A DNA stretch of 64,000 nucleotides, taken from NCBI GenBank assembly GCA_025455885.1, contig JALOLR010000007.1:99222-163221 (forward strand), in the 5' to 3' direction. The notes beneath the pieces were generated by a model, which had not been told where the DNA came from, ran no database searches, and worked only from the letters and a program-made list of their open reading frames with translations. Source of the stretch: Acidimicrobiales bacterium. GTDB lineage: Bacteria; Actinomycetota; Acidimicrobiia; Acidimicrobiales; Acidimicrobilacustridaceae. Position 1 is the stretch's first letter, and every line of letters starts with the position of its first letter. Positions 50,823 to 59,193 of this stretch are shown here, one piece after another. The position numbers were made by a program, and so were the translations under genes.

Positions 50823-52166
50823 GTGAGCAACGACGACGAGATCCGGTACGCCGAGCGGATGTTCCCCGCGCCGGTCGACCTCGGCATCGCCGAGACCGAC
50901 CGGGCGGTCACCAACGTGGCCCACGGCACCCGTGCCCACCTCGAGGGTGGGGTGGGCGAGGCGGCCACCAAGCACTGGTGGCAGGGCGGCGGGCCGGCGG
51001 TCGACGTGGCCGTGCAGAACATCACCATCCACCCGCCCACCCGCGGGCTGCAGACCCAGGGCGACCCGTTCGAGCCGGTGAAGATCGGGATCCTCATCGA
51101 CATGGACCTCAACCAGTTGCTGGCCGACTGGATCGACCCGACCATCCTCGCCATCGAGGACGCCATGAACGAGGGCGTCTGGGCCCGCAGCCCCGTGCAG
51201 CTCGTCGTGGCCGACGCCCGGGGCCTCCCCCGGGAGAACTACCGCAAGGTCATCGAGGGCTACCGCTGGCTGGTCGAGCAGGGGTGCGTCGTCGTCCTCG
51301 GCCCGATGATCTCCGACAACTGCCTGGTGCTCCAGGACACCGCCAACGAGCTCGGGGTGGCGTCGATCGGCTGGACCGGCGCCCACCGCTTCGCCTCCGA
51401 GCACTGCTTCACCGTCGCCAACGGCGACATCCCGACCGAGGGCGTCATGTGCGCGCAGTGGTTGGCGTCGAAGGGCTTCGAGAAGATCGGGCTGTTCTGG
51501 GAGGCCGGGTCGTCCGGGAAGGACTACGCCGACTACTTCCGTGACGAGGCGCTGCGCCAGGGCATGTCCGTGGTCCGCGAGGTGAAGCTCGAGCCCAACC
51601 CGGTCGGCCTCGCCGACGACCTCGCCGAGATGCGCCAGCTCGGCGTGGAGGGCATCTACTACGGGGGCTACGGCTACGCCACCTTCCACTTCGCATCGGC
51701 GTTCGAGGCCATCGGCTGGGACCCGCCCCGCGTGATGGGCACCGCGTTCATGTTCTATTCGAACTCCGACCGGTGGGCCGAGGGCCTGGAGGGGTGGCAC
51801 GGCGTCGACCAGCTCGGCGAGGACGGCGCCAACCCGAACTACAACAAGATGATCGAGCGCTTCGAGGCCCGCTTCGGTCGCAAGACCGGCAACGTCGTCA
51901 TCGCGCTGGCCTACGACACGGCCCGGGCGGCCATCCACGGCATCGCCAACGCCGCCATCCCCGCACCGTCGTACGTGAAGGACGGCCTCGAGAAGATCCG
52001 GTGGATGCCCGCCACCAACGGCGGACCGGGGTGCTACGTCCAGTTCGGCCCCTACGACCACAAGGGCTACAAGGGCGACTTCCTGACCATCCGCGAGCTG
52101 CGCGGCGGTGAGCTGCGCTTCGACGGCTACCACCGCCCGGAGTGGCCGAGCAACGGCCGTCCATGA
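50823..52166 (+). CDS. periplasmic-binding-protein-fold (LivK/AmiC type) protein without signal peptide
   Basis: 447 residues of the Peripla_BP_6 fold used by branched-chain amino-acid and amide receptors. PVKIGILIDMDLN opens the fold at about residue 87, and VVLGPMISDN, IGWTGAHRF and FWEAGSSGKDYADYF follow. The N-terminus is hydrophilic, from this GTG (SD AGGGGG) and also from an upstream ATG at 50721. With no Sec or lipoprotein signal and no permease or ATPase genes nearby, it is probably a cytosolic ligand sensor. tetR follows 10 bp later. Confidence 0.82.
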   Translation: MSNDDEIRYAERMFPAPVDLGIAETDRAVTNVAHGTRAHLEGGVGEAATKHWWQGGGPAVDVAVQNITIHPPTRGLQTQGDPFEPVKIGILIDMDLNQLLADWIDPTILAIEDAMNEGVWARSPVQLVVADARGLPRENYRKVIEGYRWLVEQGCVVVLGPMISDNCLVLQDTANELGVASIGWTGAHRFASEHCFTVANGDIPTEGVMCAQWLASKGFEKIGLFWEAGSSGKDYADYFRDEALRQGMSVVREVKLEPNPVGLADDLAEMRQLGVEGIYYGGYGYATFHFASAFEAIGWDPPRVMGTAFMFYSNSDRWAEGLEGWHGVDQLGEDGANPNYNKMIERFEARFGRKTGNVVIALAYDTARAAIHGIANAAIPAPSYVKDGLEKIRWMPATNGGPGCYVQFGPYDHKGYKGDFLTIRELRGGELRFDGYHRPEWPSNGRP

Positions 52167-52176
52167 CGGGCCCGCG

Positions 52177-52821
52177 GTGACGACGACGGCCGCCGAGGGC
52201 GGCCGGCGCGAGCAGCGCCGGCTTCTGCACCAGGAGCTGGCCCGCGAGCAGCTCCTCGACGCCGCCGAGGAGGTGTTCGCAGCCAAGGGCTACCACGAGG
52301 CCACCTTGAAGGAGGTGGCCGCCCGGGCCGAGTTCTCGGTCGGGTCGGTGTACTCGTTCTTCGCGAGCAAGGACGACCTCTTCCTGGCGGTGTGGTTGCG
52401 GCGCGGGGCGGAGTTCCTCCCCGAGCTCGACCGCGCCCTCGCCGACGCCGCCGATCCCGTCGACGAGCTCCACCGCCTCGTCGACTTCCAGGTCGGCTTC
52501 TTCGGCCGCCACCCTCACTTCGGTCGGCTCTACCTGCGCTCGGCCGGGTCCACGATGCTCGCCGCCGAGGCCCCGACCTCGGACCGCCTCGCCGAGAACA
52601 TCCGGGTCGTGATGGGGCGTCAGGCCGACCTGTTCCGGCGCGGCCAGGCCGCCGGTCTCCTGCGGCCGGGGGACCCGGGCGTGCTCGCCCGCCTCCTGAG
52701 TGGCATCGTGCAGGCGTACCAGGCCGCCGATCCGGCGGTGAGCGGCGACCCGGGAGGGGAGTGCCGTCTCACCCTCGCCGATCTGCACGCCATCGTCGAC
52801 GGGGCCTTCGGCGCCCGATGA
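52177..52821 (+). CDS. TetR-family transcriptional regulator
   Basis: 214 residues. The N-terminal helix-turn-helix (about 18-65) reads LLDAAEEVFAAKGYHEATLKEVAARAEFSVGSVYSFFASKDDLF, a canonical TetR domain. The C-terminal ligand domain has no hydrophobic signature I can assign. GTG start 10 bp after the sensor-like gene. A MaoC-type hydratase follows 28 bp later, so the three genes form one operon. It probably controls this operon and perhaps paralogue 4. Confidence 0.9.
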   Translation: MTTTAAEGGRREQRRLLHQELAREQLLDAAEEVFAAKGYHEATLKEVAARAEFSVGSVYSFFASKDDLFLAVWLRRGAEFLPELDRALADAADPVDELHRLVDFQVGFFGRHPHFGRLYLRSAGSTMLAAEAPTSDRLAENIRVVMGRQADLFRRGQAAGLLRPGDPGVLARLLSGIVQAYQAADPAVSGDPGGECRLTLADLHAIVDGAFGAR

Positions 52822-52849
52822 CCCCGTCCCGTCCGACCAGGAGCCCGTC

Positions 52850-53692
52850 ATGCCCGTGAACCCCGATGCCGTCGGCGCCACCGCCGATCCCGTCGAGTCG
52901 AGCTGGACCTCGAAGGACGCGCTGCTCTACGCCCTCGGCGTCGGGGCGGGCACCGACGAGCTGGCCTTCACCACCGAGAACACCACCGACACCCCCCAGC
53001 GGGTGCTGCCCACGATGGCGGTCGTGCTCATGCTCGGCGGCACGGCGGCGCTGAAGGACATCGGCACCTTCAACCCGGCGATGCTCGTGCACGGCTCCCA
53101 GGCCATCGAGCTGTTCGGCGAGATCCCGGTCGAGGGGACCGTGTCGAGCAAGGGCACGGTGACCGGCGTGTACGACAAGGGCTCGGGGGCGGTGGTGGAG
53201 ATCGAGATCGTCTCGACCGACGTCGCCACCGGCCGGCCGCTGTTCACGAACGTCACCTCGATGTTCATCCGGGGCGAGGGTGGCTTCGGCGGCGACCGGG
53301 GCCCGTCGGTGTCGAAGGAGGTGCCCGAACGGGCGCCCGACCACGTCGTCACCTACCGCACCCGGCCCGACCAGGCGTTGCTCTACCGCCTCTCCGGCGA
53401 CCGCAACCCGTTGCACTCCGACCCGGCGTTCGCCGCCCGCGGGGGGTTCGACCGGCCGATCCTGCACGGCCTGTGCACCTACGGCTTCACGGGGCGGGCG
53501 TTGCTGCACCGCCTCTGCGACGGCGATCCGGCCCGGTTCGCGGCGATGAGCGGGCGCTTCGCCTCCCCCGTGTTCCCCGGGGAGGAGCTGACCGTCGAGA
53601 TCTGGCTGACCGCCGACGGCGAGGCCACGTTCCAGACCCGTGGTGACGACGGTCGGGTGGTGCTCGACACGGGTCGCTGCCGCTTCGCCTGA
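52850..53692 (+). CDS. MaoC-type enoyl-CoA hydratase 2 (double hot-dog)
   Basis: 280 residues with an N-terminal hot-dog domain (about 1-145) and a C-terminal MaoC domain (about 155-280). The hydratase 2 motif is LYRLSGDRNPLHSDP (Asp and His catalytic), followed by FDRPILHGLCTYG. The two-domain build matches peroxisomal MFE-2 hydratase and the actinobacterial hydratases of bile-acid or cholesterol side chains. It hydrates trans-2-enoyl-CoA to (3R)-hydroxyacyl-CoA. Last gene of the sensor-tetR operon. Confidence 0.9.
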   Translation: MPVNPDAVGATADPVESSWTSKDALLYALGVGAGTDELAFTTENTTDTPQRVLPTMAVVLMLGGTAALKDIGTFNPAMLVHGSQAIELFGEIPVEGTVSSKGTVTGVYDKGSGAVVEIEIVSTDVATGRPLFTNVTSMFIRGEGGFGGDRGPSVSKEVPERAPDHVVTYRTRPDQALLYRLSGDRNPLHSDPAFAARGGFDRPILHGLCTYGFTGRALLHRLCDGDPARFAAMSGRFASPVFPGEELTVEIWLTADGEATFQTRGDDGRVVLDTGRCRFA

Positions 53693-53750
53693 CCACCGCC
53701 CCCCTTCCGACGGCGCCGTCCGTCTCGGTGACGGTCGGCCGGTGGCAGGA

Positions 53751-53775
53751 GTTCATATTTCATATTTCCTAGACT
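53751..53775 (+). promoter_or_regulatory. AT-rich direct repeat and -10 element before gntR
   Basis: TTCATATTTCATATTTCC (53752-53769) holds two TCATATTT units, followed by TAGACT (53770-53775), which ends 6 nt before the ATG at 53782. A leaderless, self-controlled gntR promoter is likely. Confidence 0.45.
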
Positions 53776-53781
53776 CCGGCC

Positions 53782-54462
53782 ATGGCGACCGTGGACCGAC
53801 GCAGCAGCGGTGACCAGGTGGCCGCCCACATCCGTCGGATGGTGTTCGACGGCGAGCTGCGCCCCGGGGACAGGGTGCGCCAGGACGAGATCGCCGATCA
53901 GCTGGGGGTGAGTCGCATCCCGGTGCGCGAGGCCATCATCGCCCTGGACCGGGAGGGGTGGGTGACGATCGAGCCTCACCGGGGGGCCTACGTCAACGGA
54001 CTCGACCCGGCCTACGTGCACGACCACTACGAGCTGTTCGGGGAGCTCTTCGGCCTGATGGCCCGCCGGGTGGTCGAGCGGGGCGACGCCGCCGGTCTGG
54101 CCGACCTCGGCGCAGCGGCCGAGGCGGTGGCCACCGCCACCGATCCCGAGGCCTTCAACCGGGCCAACGTCGCCTATCTCGCCGCCCTGAACCGGGCGGC
54201 CCGCGCCCCCCGCCTCACCTCGGTGGCCCGGGTGATGACGAGCATCGTGCCCGGGAACTTCTTCGTCGAGGTGCCCGGCGCCATGGCCACCCAGCGGGCG
54301 GCGGTGGCCGCGGTCACCGCCAGCCTGGTGGCCGGCGACGCCGACGGCGCCGTCGACCGGTTTCGTACCGCGCTCGCCCGCCAGGGAGACGCCGTCGTCG
54401 CGCTCCTGGCGAGCCGTGACGTCGTGACGGTCCCGTCCGGCGCCAGCCCGGTGGCGGGCTGA
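53782..54462 (+). CDS. GntR-family (FCD-domain) transcriptional regulator
   Basis: 226 residues. The N-terminal winged helix (about 8-75) has GELRPGDRVRQDEIADQLGVSRIPVREAI and the EPHRGAYV wing. The C-terminal all-helical FCD domain (about 85-215) usually binds a metal-coordinated acid or acyl-CoA. It probably regulates the convergent acyl-CoA dehydrogenase pair or a neighbouring pathway. No SD; see the AT-rich promoter just upstream. Confidence 0.9.
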   Translation: MATVDRRSSGDQVAAHIRRMVFDGELRPGDRVRQDEIADQLGVSRIPVREAIIALDREGWVTIEPHRGAYVNGLDPAYVHDHYELFGELFGLMARRVVERGDAAGLADLGAAAEAVATATDPEAFNRANVAYLAALNRAARAPRLTSVARVMTSIVPGNFFVEVPGAMATQRAAVAAVTASLVAGDADGAVDRFRTALARQGDAVVALLASRDVVTVPSGASPVAG

Positions 54463-54477
54463 ACCCCGGAGGCGGGG

Positions 54478-55449
54478 TCAGCCGACCAGCATCCCGGCGA
54501 CGGCGTCGGCCGCACCGTCGGGGGTGTCGAACTGGGTCTCCAGCACCCACGCCCGCTTCAGGAAGAGGTGGGCGTCCACCTCCCAGGTGAAGCCCATCCC
54601 GCCGTGGACCTGGATGCAGGTCTTCGCGTTCTCGGTCCCGGCCCGGGCGGCCAGCACCCGCGCGCCCGCAACGGCCCGGGAGAGGTCGCCGGCGTCGGGC
54701 TCGTCGGCGATCACCCCGGCCGCCCAGACCGAGGAGCGGGCCACCTCGGTGCGCACCAGGCAGTCGGCCAGGAGGTGCTTGAGACCCTGGAACGAACCGA
54801 TGGGGCGACCGAACTGGTGGCGCTCCTGGGCGTACCCGACGGCGAGGGCCGTGCTCGCCTCGGAGCCGCCGACCAGCTGCGCGGACGCGTAGAGCGAGGC
54901 CAGACGCCCCAGCCGGGCGGCCGCTCCGGCGTCGCCGGACGGCGCGACCTCGGGGAGGTCGCGGACGATCGAGACGGGCGTGGTGGGATCGGTCGGGTGC
55001 GCGACCTCGTCGCGCTCGACGGTGGCGGCGGGGTGGATCCGCCAGCCGTCCTCGTCGACCACCACCAGCAGGTCGGCGTCGCGGAGGTGCTCGACCACGA
55101 AGGGCCCGTGGGCCGGTCGCTCGACGAGGGCGGGCACGACCTCGCCCTCGAGCACACCGGGCACCAGCCCGGCCAGCAGCGACGCCGCGGTGAGCGGCCC
55201 GGGGGTGAGCGCCGCTCCGAGGGTCTCGTGCACGAGCACGGCATCGATCGTTCCCAGTCCCACGCCCCCCTCGGCCTCGGGCAGGGCGATCCCGAAGGTG
55301 CCGAGCGCGGCCAGCTCCGCCCACCGCCCCCGGTCGAAGCCGCCCGGCTCGCCGAAGGCCCGCACCGTCTCGGTGGGGAAGCGGTCCTCGGCGAAGCGCC
55401 GGATCATGTCGGTCAGCTCGACCTGTTCGTCGGAGCGTGCGAAGTCCAT
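54478..55449 (-). CDS. acyl-CoA dehydrogenase, short subunit of a second pair
   Basis: 323 residues. MDFARSDEQVELTDMIRRF is the family N-terminus, which fixes the ATG at 55449. YAQERHQFGRPIGSFQGLKH and CIQVHGGMGFTWEVDAH are present, but the EPGAGSDL motif is not. The gene immediately upstream shows the opposite pattern. The two stop/start codons are separated by a single base. As with 36249-38398, a heterotetramer of FadE28-FadE29 type is predicted. Confidence 0.87.
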   Translation of the reverse strand: MDFARSDEQVELTDMIRRFAEDRFPTETVRAFGEPGGFDRGRWAELAALGTFGIALPEAEGGVGLGTIDAVLVHETLGAALTPGPLTAASLLAGLVPGVLEGEVVPALVERPAHGPFVVEHLRDADLLVVVDEDGWRIHPAATVERDEVAHPTDPTTPVSIVRDLPEVAPSGDAGAAARLGRLASLYASAQLVGGSEASTALAVGYAQERHQFGRPIGSFQGLKHLLADCLVRTEVARSSVWAAGVIADEPDAGDLSRAVAGARVLAARAGTENAKTCIQVHGGMGFTWEVDAHLFLKRAWVLETQFDTPDGAADAVAGMLVG

Positions 55450-55450
55450 G

Positions 55451-56641
55451 TCAGCGAGCCTCTCGGGGGAGGCCGAGCACCCGCTCGGCGAGGATGTTCT
55501 GCTGGATCTGGGAGGTGCCGCCGCCGGTGGACACCCCGAAGGCGTGGAGCTTGCCGTGCACCTGGGCACCGGTCGGCAGGCCGTCGACGTCGTCGAAGCT
55601 GAGCGATGCCCGGTCGAGGACCCGGAGGGCCAGGTCCCCGAGGCGGTGGACGAGGGTGCCGAAGGCCAGCTTGAAGCCCGAACCGCCGCTGATCGGGATC
55701 CCGCCCCGCTCGCCGGCGCTCACGTTGCGCTTCGTGAAGGCCCACATGGCGTCGAGCTCGGCGGCCAGCGTGCCGAACTCGCGGCGCAGGCCGGCGTCGT
55801 CCCACGCGGTGCCCGAGCCCCGCGGGGTGCGGCGGGCGATCTGCACCAGCTCGCCGTGCAGTCGGGTGGTCTCGAGGAGCTGGCCGACGAAGCCGGTGCC
55901 GCGCTCGAAGCTCAGCGTCACGTTGGCCACCCGCCAGCCGTCGTTCTCCTCCCCGACGCGGTTGGCCACCGGCACCCGCACCTCGTCGAGGAAGAGCTCG
56001 GCGAACTCCGCCGACCCCTGCACGGTGACGAGCGGGCGAACCTCGATGCCCGGGGTGTCCATGGGGACGATGAGCCAGGTGATCCCCTTGTGCTTGGGGG
56101 CGTCGGGGTCGGTGCGGACCAGCATCTCGCAGTAGTCGGCGACCTGGGCGTGGGAGGTCCAGATCTTCTGGCCGGTGATGACGTAGTGGTCGCCGTCGCG
56201 GATCGCCCGGGTCCGAAGGCTGGCCAGGTCGCTGCCGGCCTCGGGCTCGGAGAACCCCTGGCACCAGACGTGCTCGCCGGTGAGGATGCCGCGGAGGTGG
56301 TGGGCCTGCTGCTCGGGCGTGCCCTCGGCGATGAGGGTCGGGCCGGCGTGGTTCTGCCCGACGAACCCCACGCCCACGTCGGGGGCGCCGGCCCGGTTGG
56401 CCTCCTCGAGGAAGATGAGGTGCTCGGTGGGGGTGGCGCCCCGTCCGCCGTAGGCCGCCGGCCAGTTGACGCCCGCGTACCCGGCGTCGAACAGGAGGCG
56501 CTGCCAGTAGGTGTCGCGGGACCGCCGGCCGTCCCAGTCCGTGGGGTCGGGTTCGGGCGGGAGCGTGGGGACGGCGTCGACCAGCCAGGCCCGGGCGGTG
56601 GCCCGGAACTCGGCGTCGGCCTCGGAATCGCGCAGCTGCAC
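55451..56641 (-). CDS. acyl-CoA dehydrogenase, long subunit of a second pair
   Basis: 396 residues with WCQGFSEPEAGSDLASL, ITGQKIWTSHAQVADY and STGGGTSQIQQNILAERVLGLPR, and without the RxQFGxxIxxFQ motif. It therefore depends on the following short subunit for part of the FAD site. The GTG start has SD GAGGAGA. It begins a two-gene operon divergent from the DEAD-box helicase across 133 bp. Confidence 0.88.
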   Translation of the reverse strand: MQLRDSEADAEFRATARAWLVDAVPTLPPEPDPTDWDGRRSRDTYWQRLLFDAGYAGVNWPAAYGGRGATPTEHLIFLEEANRAGAPDVGVGFVGQNHAGPTLIAEGTPEQQAHHLRGILTGEHVWCQGFSEPEAGSDLASLRTRAIRDGDHYVITGQKIWTSHAQVADYCEMLVRTDPDAPKHKGITWLIVPMDTPGIEVRPLVTVQGSAEFAELFLDEVRVPVANRVGEENDGWRVANVTLSFERGTGFVGQLLETTRLHGELVQIARRTPRGSGTAWDDAGLRREFGTLAAELDAMWAFTKRNVSAGERGGIPISGGSGFKLAFGTLVHRLGDLALRVLDRASLSFDDVDGLPTGAQVHGKLHAFGVSTGGGTSQIQQNILAERVLGLPREAR

Positions 56642-56774
56642 GGCGGTCTCTCCTCGACGAAGGGGCGCCCCTTTCTACACAGCGCCGGGCCGGGACGAGG
56701 AAGCCGGACGGTCGCCGCCCTAGGCTCGAACGTTCGTCGCGGCGCCCCGCGACGTCGATGATGAGGAAAGTCCC

Positions 56775-58601
56775 GTGGGCCCAGCCGCCGAAACGAACCC
56801 GTCCGTCACCTTCGCCGACCTCGGCCTGCCCACCCCTGTGCTCGACGCCTTGGTGGCCCTCGGCTACGAGGAGCCCACCCCGGTCCAGCGCGAGGCCATC
56901 CCCCAGCTGACGGCGGGTCGCGACCTGATCGGCCAGGCGGCCACCGGCACCGGCAAGACGGCGGCGTTCGCCCTGCCCATCCTCGACCGGTTGGCCAGCG
57001 GCGGATCCCGGGGCACCACCGCCCCGATGGCCCTCGTGTTGGTGCCCACCCGTGAGCTGGCCATGCAGGTCTCCGAGGCGTTGCACAAGTACGGGCGGGA
57101 GCTCGGGGCCCGGGTCCTGCCGGTCTACGGCGGCCAGCCCATCGGCCGTCAGCTCCAGAGCCTCGGACGAGGCGTGGACGTCGTCGTGGCCACCCCCGGT
57201 CGGGCGGTCGACCACCTCGCCCGGGGTTCGCTGGTGCTCGACGACGTGGCCGTCGTGGTGCTCGACGAGGCCGACGAGATGCTCGACATGGGTTTCGCCG
57301 AGGACCTCGAGGCGATCGTCGGGGCGACGCCCGCGACCCGTCAGACCGTGCTGTTCTCGGCCACGCTCCCGGGCCGCATCGCCAAGCTGGCCCGCCGGCA
57401 CATGACCGATCCGGTCACGGTCCAGATCGACCGCGAGCCCGTCGCCGAGGGCGCGCCTCCTCTCGTGCGCCAGACCGCCTACGTGGTGCGACGTTCCGAC
57501 AAGCCCGCCGCGCTCGGCCGGATCCTCGACGTCGAGGCGCCGGGTGCGGCCATCGTGTTCTGCCGTACCCGGGGCGAGGTCGACGAGCTGGCCGAGACGC
57601 TCAACGGGCGGGGCTACCGCGCCGAGGGCCTCCACGGGGGCATGAGCCAGGAGCAGCGCGACCGGGTGATGGGGCGGTTGCGCGCCACGACCGCCGACCT
57701 GCTCATCGCCACCGACGTCGCCGCCCGGGGCCTCGACGTCGACCACCTCACCCACGTCGTGAACTACGACGTCCCCAGTGCCCCCGAGGCGTACGTCCAC
57801 CGCATCGGTCGCGTGGGCCGTGCCGGTCGTGAGGGCGTGGCCCTCACCCTCGCCGAGCCCCGCGAGCACCGTCAGCTGAAGAACATCGAGCGGCTCATCG
57901 GTCAGCGGATCCCCGTCGAGAAGGTCCCGTCGGTCGAGGACCTGCGCAGCCGTCGCCTGGAGGCCACCACGGCGGCGCTGCGCGACGTCGCCCTCGGCGA
58001 CCGGGACGCCTCCGACGGGGACGACGCGTACCGCGGGGTGGTGGAGGGGCTCGCCGAGGAGATCGACCTGTTCGACGTGGCCGTCGCCGCGGTGAAGCTC
58101 GCCCACGAGGCGTCCGGTGTGGTCGACGACACGCGGGAGATCGCCGACGTGGCGCTCAAGGGCGACAAGCCGCCCCGGTCGGACTGGGGCGCCTCGAGCC
58201 TCGGAGGGAAGGGGGCCGGGGGCAAGCCGGGCAAGGCCGCGAAGTCGGCCAAGCCGGCCAAGCCGGCGAAGTCGGGGAAGACCAACTGGGCCAGCAAGGC
58301 CGAGTGGGAGGCCGACAAGCGGGCCCGCAAGGGCGGCCGCGCCGCGCACGCGCCGAGCGACATGACCTCGATCTTCATCGGCGCGGGCAAGGAGGCCGGG
58401 GTCCGACCTCAGGACCTCGTGGGGGCGCTCACCGGCGAGACCGACCTCACCGGCGGCGACGTCGGGGCCATCAAGATCTTCGACCGCTTCTCGCTGGTGG
58501 AGGTGCCCGACGCGGCCGTCGACGAGGTGGTGTGGATCATGCGCCGGGCGTTGATCAAGGGCCGCAAGGCCACTGTGCGTCGCGAGCGCGCCCGGCCCTA
58601 G
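56775..58601 (+). CDS. deaD: DEAD-box RNA helicase with DbpA RNA-binding domain
   Basis: 608 residues. Q motif PTPVQREAIP, Walker A ATGTGKT (Thr57-Thr62), DEAD (164-167), SAT and the C-terminal HRIGRVGRAGR define an active helicase core (about 10-375). A basic Lys/Pro/Ala/Ser-rich linker (about 475-500) follows. The C-terminal DbpA-type domain (about 530-605; IKIFDRFSLVEVP) binds structured RNA, as in CsdA/DeaD. It remodels rRNA or mRNA, often in the cold. GTG start with a GAGGAAAG SD; TAGGCT is a possible -10. Confidence 0.93.
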   Translation: MGPAAETNPSVTFADLGLPTPVLDALVALGYEEPTPVQREAIPQLTAGRDLIGQAATGTGKTAAFALPILDRLASGGSRGTTAPMALVLVPTRELAMQVSEALHKYGRELGARVLPVYGGQPIGRQLQSLGRGVDVVVATPGRAVDHLARGSLVLDDVAVVVLDEADEMLDMGFAEDLEAIVGATPATRQTVLFSATLPGRIAKLARRHMTDPVTVQIDREPVAEGAPPLVRQTAYVVRRSDKPAALGRILDVEAPGAAIVFCRTRGEVDELAETLNGRGYRAEGLHGGMSQEQRDRVMGRLRATTADLLIATDVAARGLDVDHLTHVVNYDVPSAPEAYVHRIGRVGRAGREGVALTLAEPREHRQLKNIERLIGQRIPVEKVPSVEDLRSRRLEATTAALRDVALGDRDASDGDDAYRGVVEGLAEEIDLFDVAVAAVKLAHEASGVVDDTREIADVALKGDKPPRSDWGASSLGGKGAGGKPGKAAKSAKPAKPAKSGKTNWASKAEWEADKRARKGGRAAHAPSDMTSIFIGAGKEAGVRPQDLVGALTGETDLTGGDVGAIKIFDRFSLVEVPDAAVDEVVWIMRRALIKGRKATVRRERARP

Positions 58602-58613
58602 GCCTCGTCGGCG

Positions 58614-59033
58614 TCAGGCCCGTTCGATCGCGAAGGCGGGGATCAGGCGGGGGGCGGCGCTGGCCACGTACTCGGCGAAGTTGGCGTGCAGCTCGCCCTG
58701 GGCGCGCAGCTTGGCCTGGCCTTCGTCGGTGGGCAGCTCGCGCAGGCGGGCCCGGAAGGTGTCGGTGCCGTACTCGACGTCGATCTCCGGGTTCGCCTTG
58801 AGGTTGTGGTACCAGTCGGGGTTGGTCGTCGCTCCCGCCTTGGAGGCGAAGACGAACATCCCGTCGTCGTCGAGGAGGGCGACGAGAGGGATGTCACGCC
58901 GCGCCCCGCTCTTGGCGCCGATGGTGTGCAGGATCACCAACGGGGCGTCGCCGAACTGGGCCACCTTGCCGCCGTTGGCCCGGAACTCGGCGATGACCTG
59001 CGCGTTCCAGTCGTTCATGCTCGTGTCGCTCAT
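58614..59033 (-). CDS. F420(H2)-dependent nitroreductase-family (DDN-type) protein
   Basis: 139 residues of the split-barrel deazaflavin-dependent reductase family. Typical segments are LHTIGAKSGARRDIPLVAL, FVFASKAGATTNPDWYHNLKANP and VEYGTDTFRARLRELP. It uses reduced coenzyme F420, which Acidimicrobiia and mycobacteria make, to reduce activated double bonds or quinones; the physiological substrate is unknown. The ATG at 59033 fits the family N-terminus (another ATG lies 15 bp inside). Convergent with the helicase gene, 12 bp apart. Confidence 0.88.
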   Translation of the reverse strand: MSDTSMNDWNAQVIAEFRANGGKVAQFGDAPLVILHTIGAKSGARRDIPLVALLDDDGMFVFASKAGATTNPDWYHNLKANPEIDVEYGTDTFRARLRELPTDEGQAKLRAQGELHANFAEYVASAAPRLIPAFAIERA

Positions 59034-59128
59034 GGGCGGCCACGGTAGCGAGCCGCCGCCGGCCGTGCCGGGTGACCGCGGTGGCCGTGGCGCAGGGCGC
59101 GGGTGCGTCGCACGGACCTGACCGTCGA

Positions 59129-59147
59129 ATCGTATATTCGATACATT
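59129..59147. promoter_or_regulatory. AT-rich near-palindrome overlapping a -10 element
   Basis: ATCGTATATTCGAT (59129-59142) is self-complementary except for one pair. Its reverse complement matches the site at 46747-46760 at 12 of 14 bases. TACATT (59142-59147) is a likely -10 for the operon starting at 59194. Confidence 0.55.
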
Positions 59148-59193
59148 GACGCCCACCCGGACCGACCGGGTGGGCAGCCGGGGGAGCGGAGTG

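Noticed and set aside
58220..58280. AAGCCGGCCAAG-type repeats as a DNA element
   Set aside because: They encode a basic Lys/Pro/Ala linker of the helicase, common in actinobacterial DEAD-box proteins.
55413..58349. A 978-residue minus-strand open frame over the DEAD-box helicase
   Set aside because: It is antisense to a helicase with all motifs intact, and it reads into the acyl-CoA dehydrogenase in the wrong phase.
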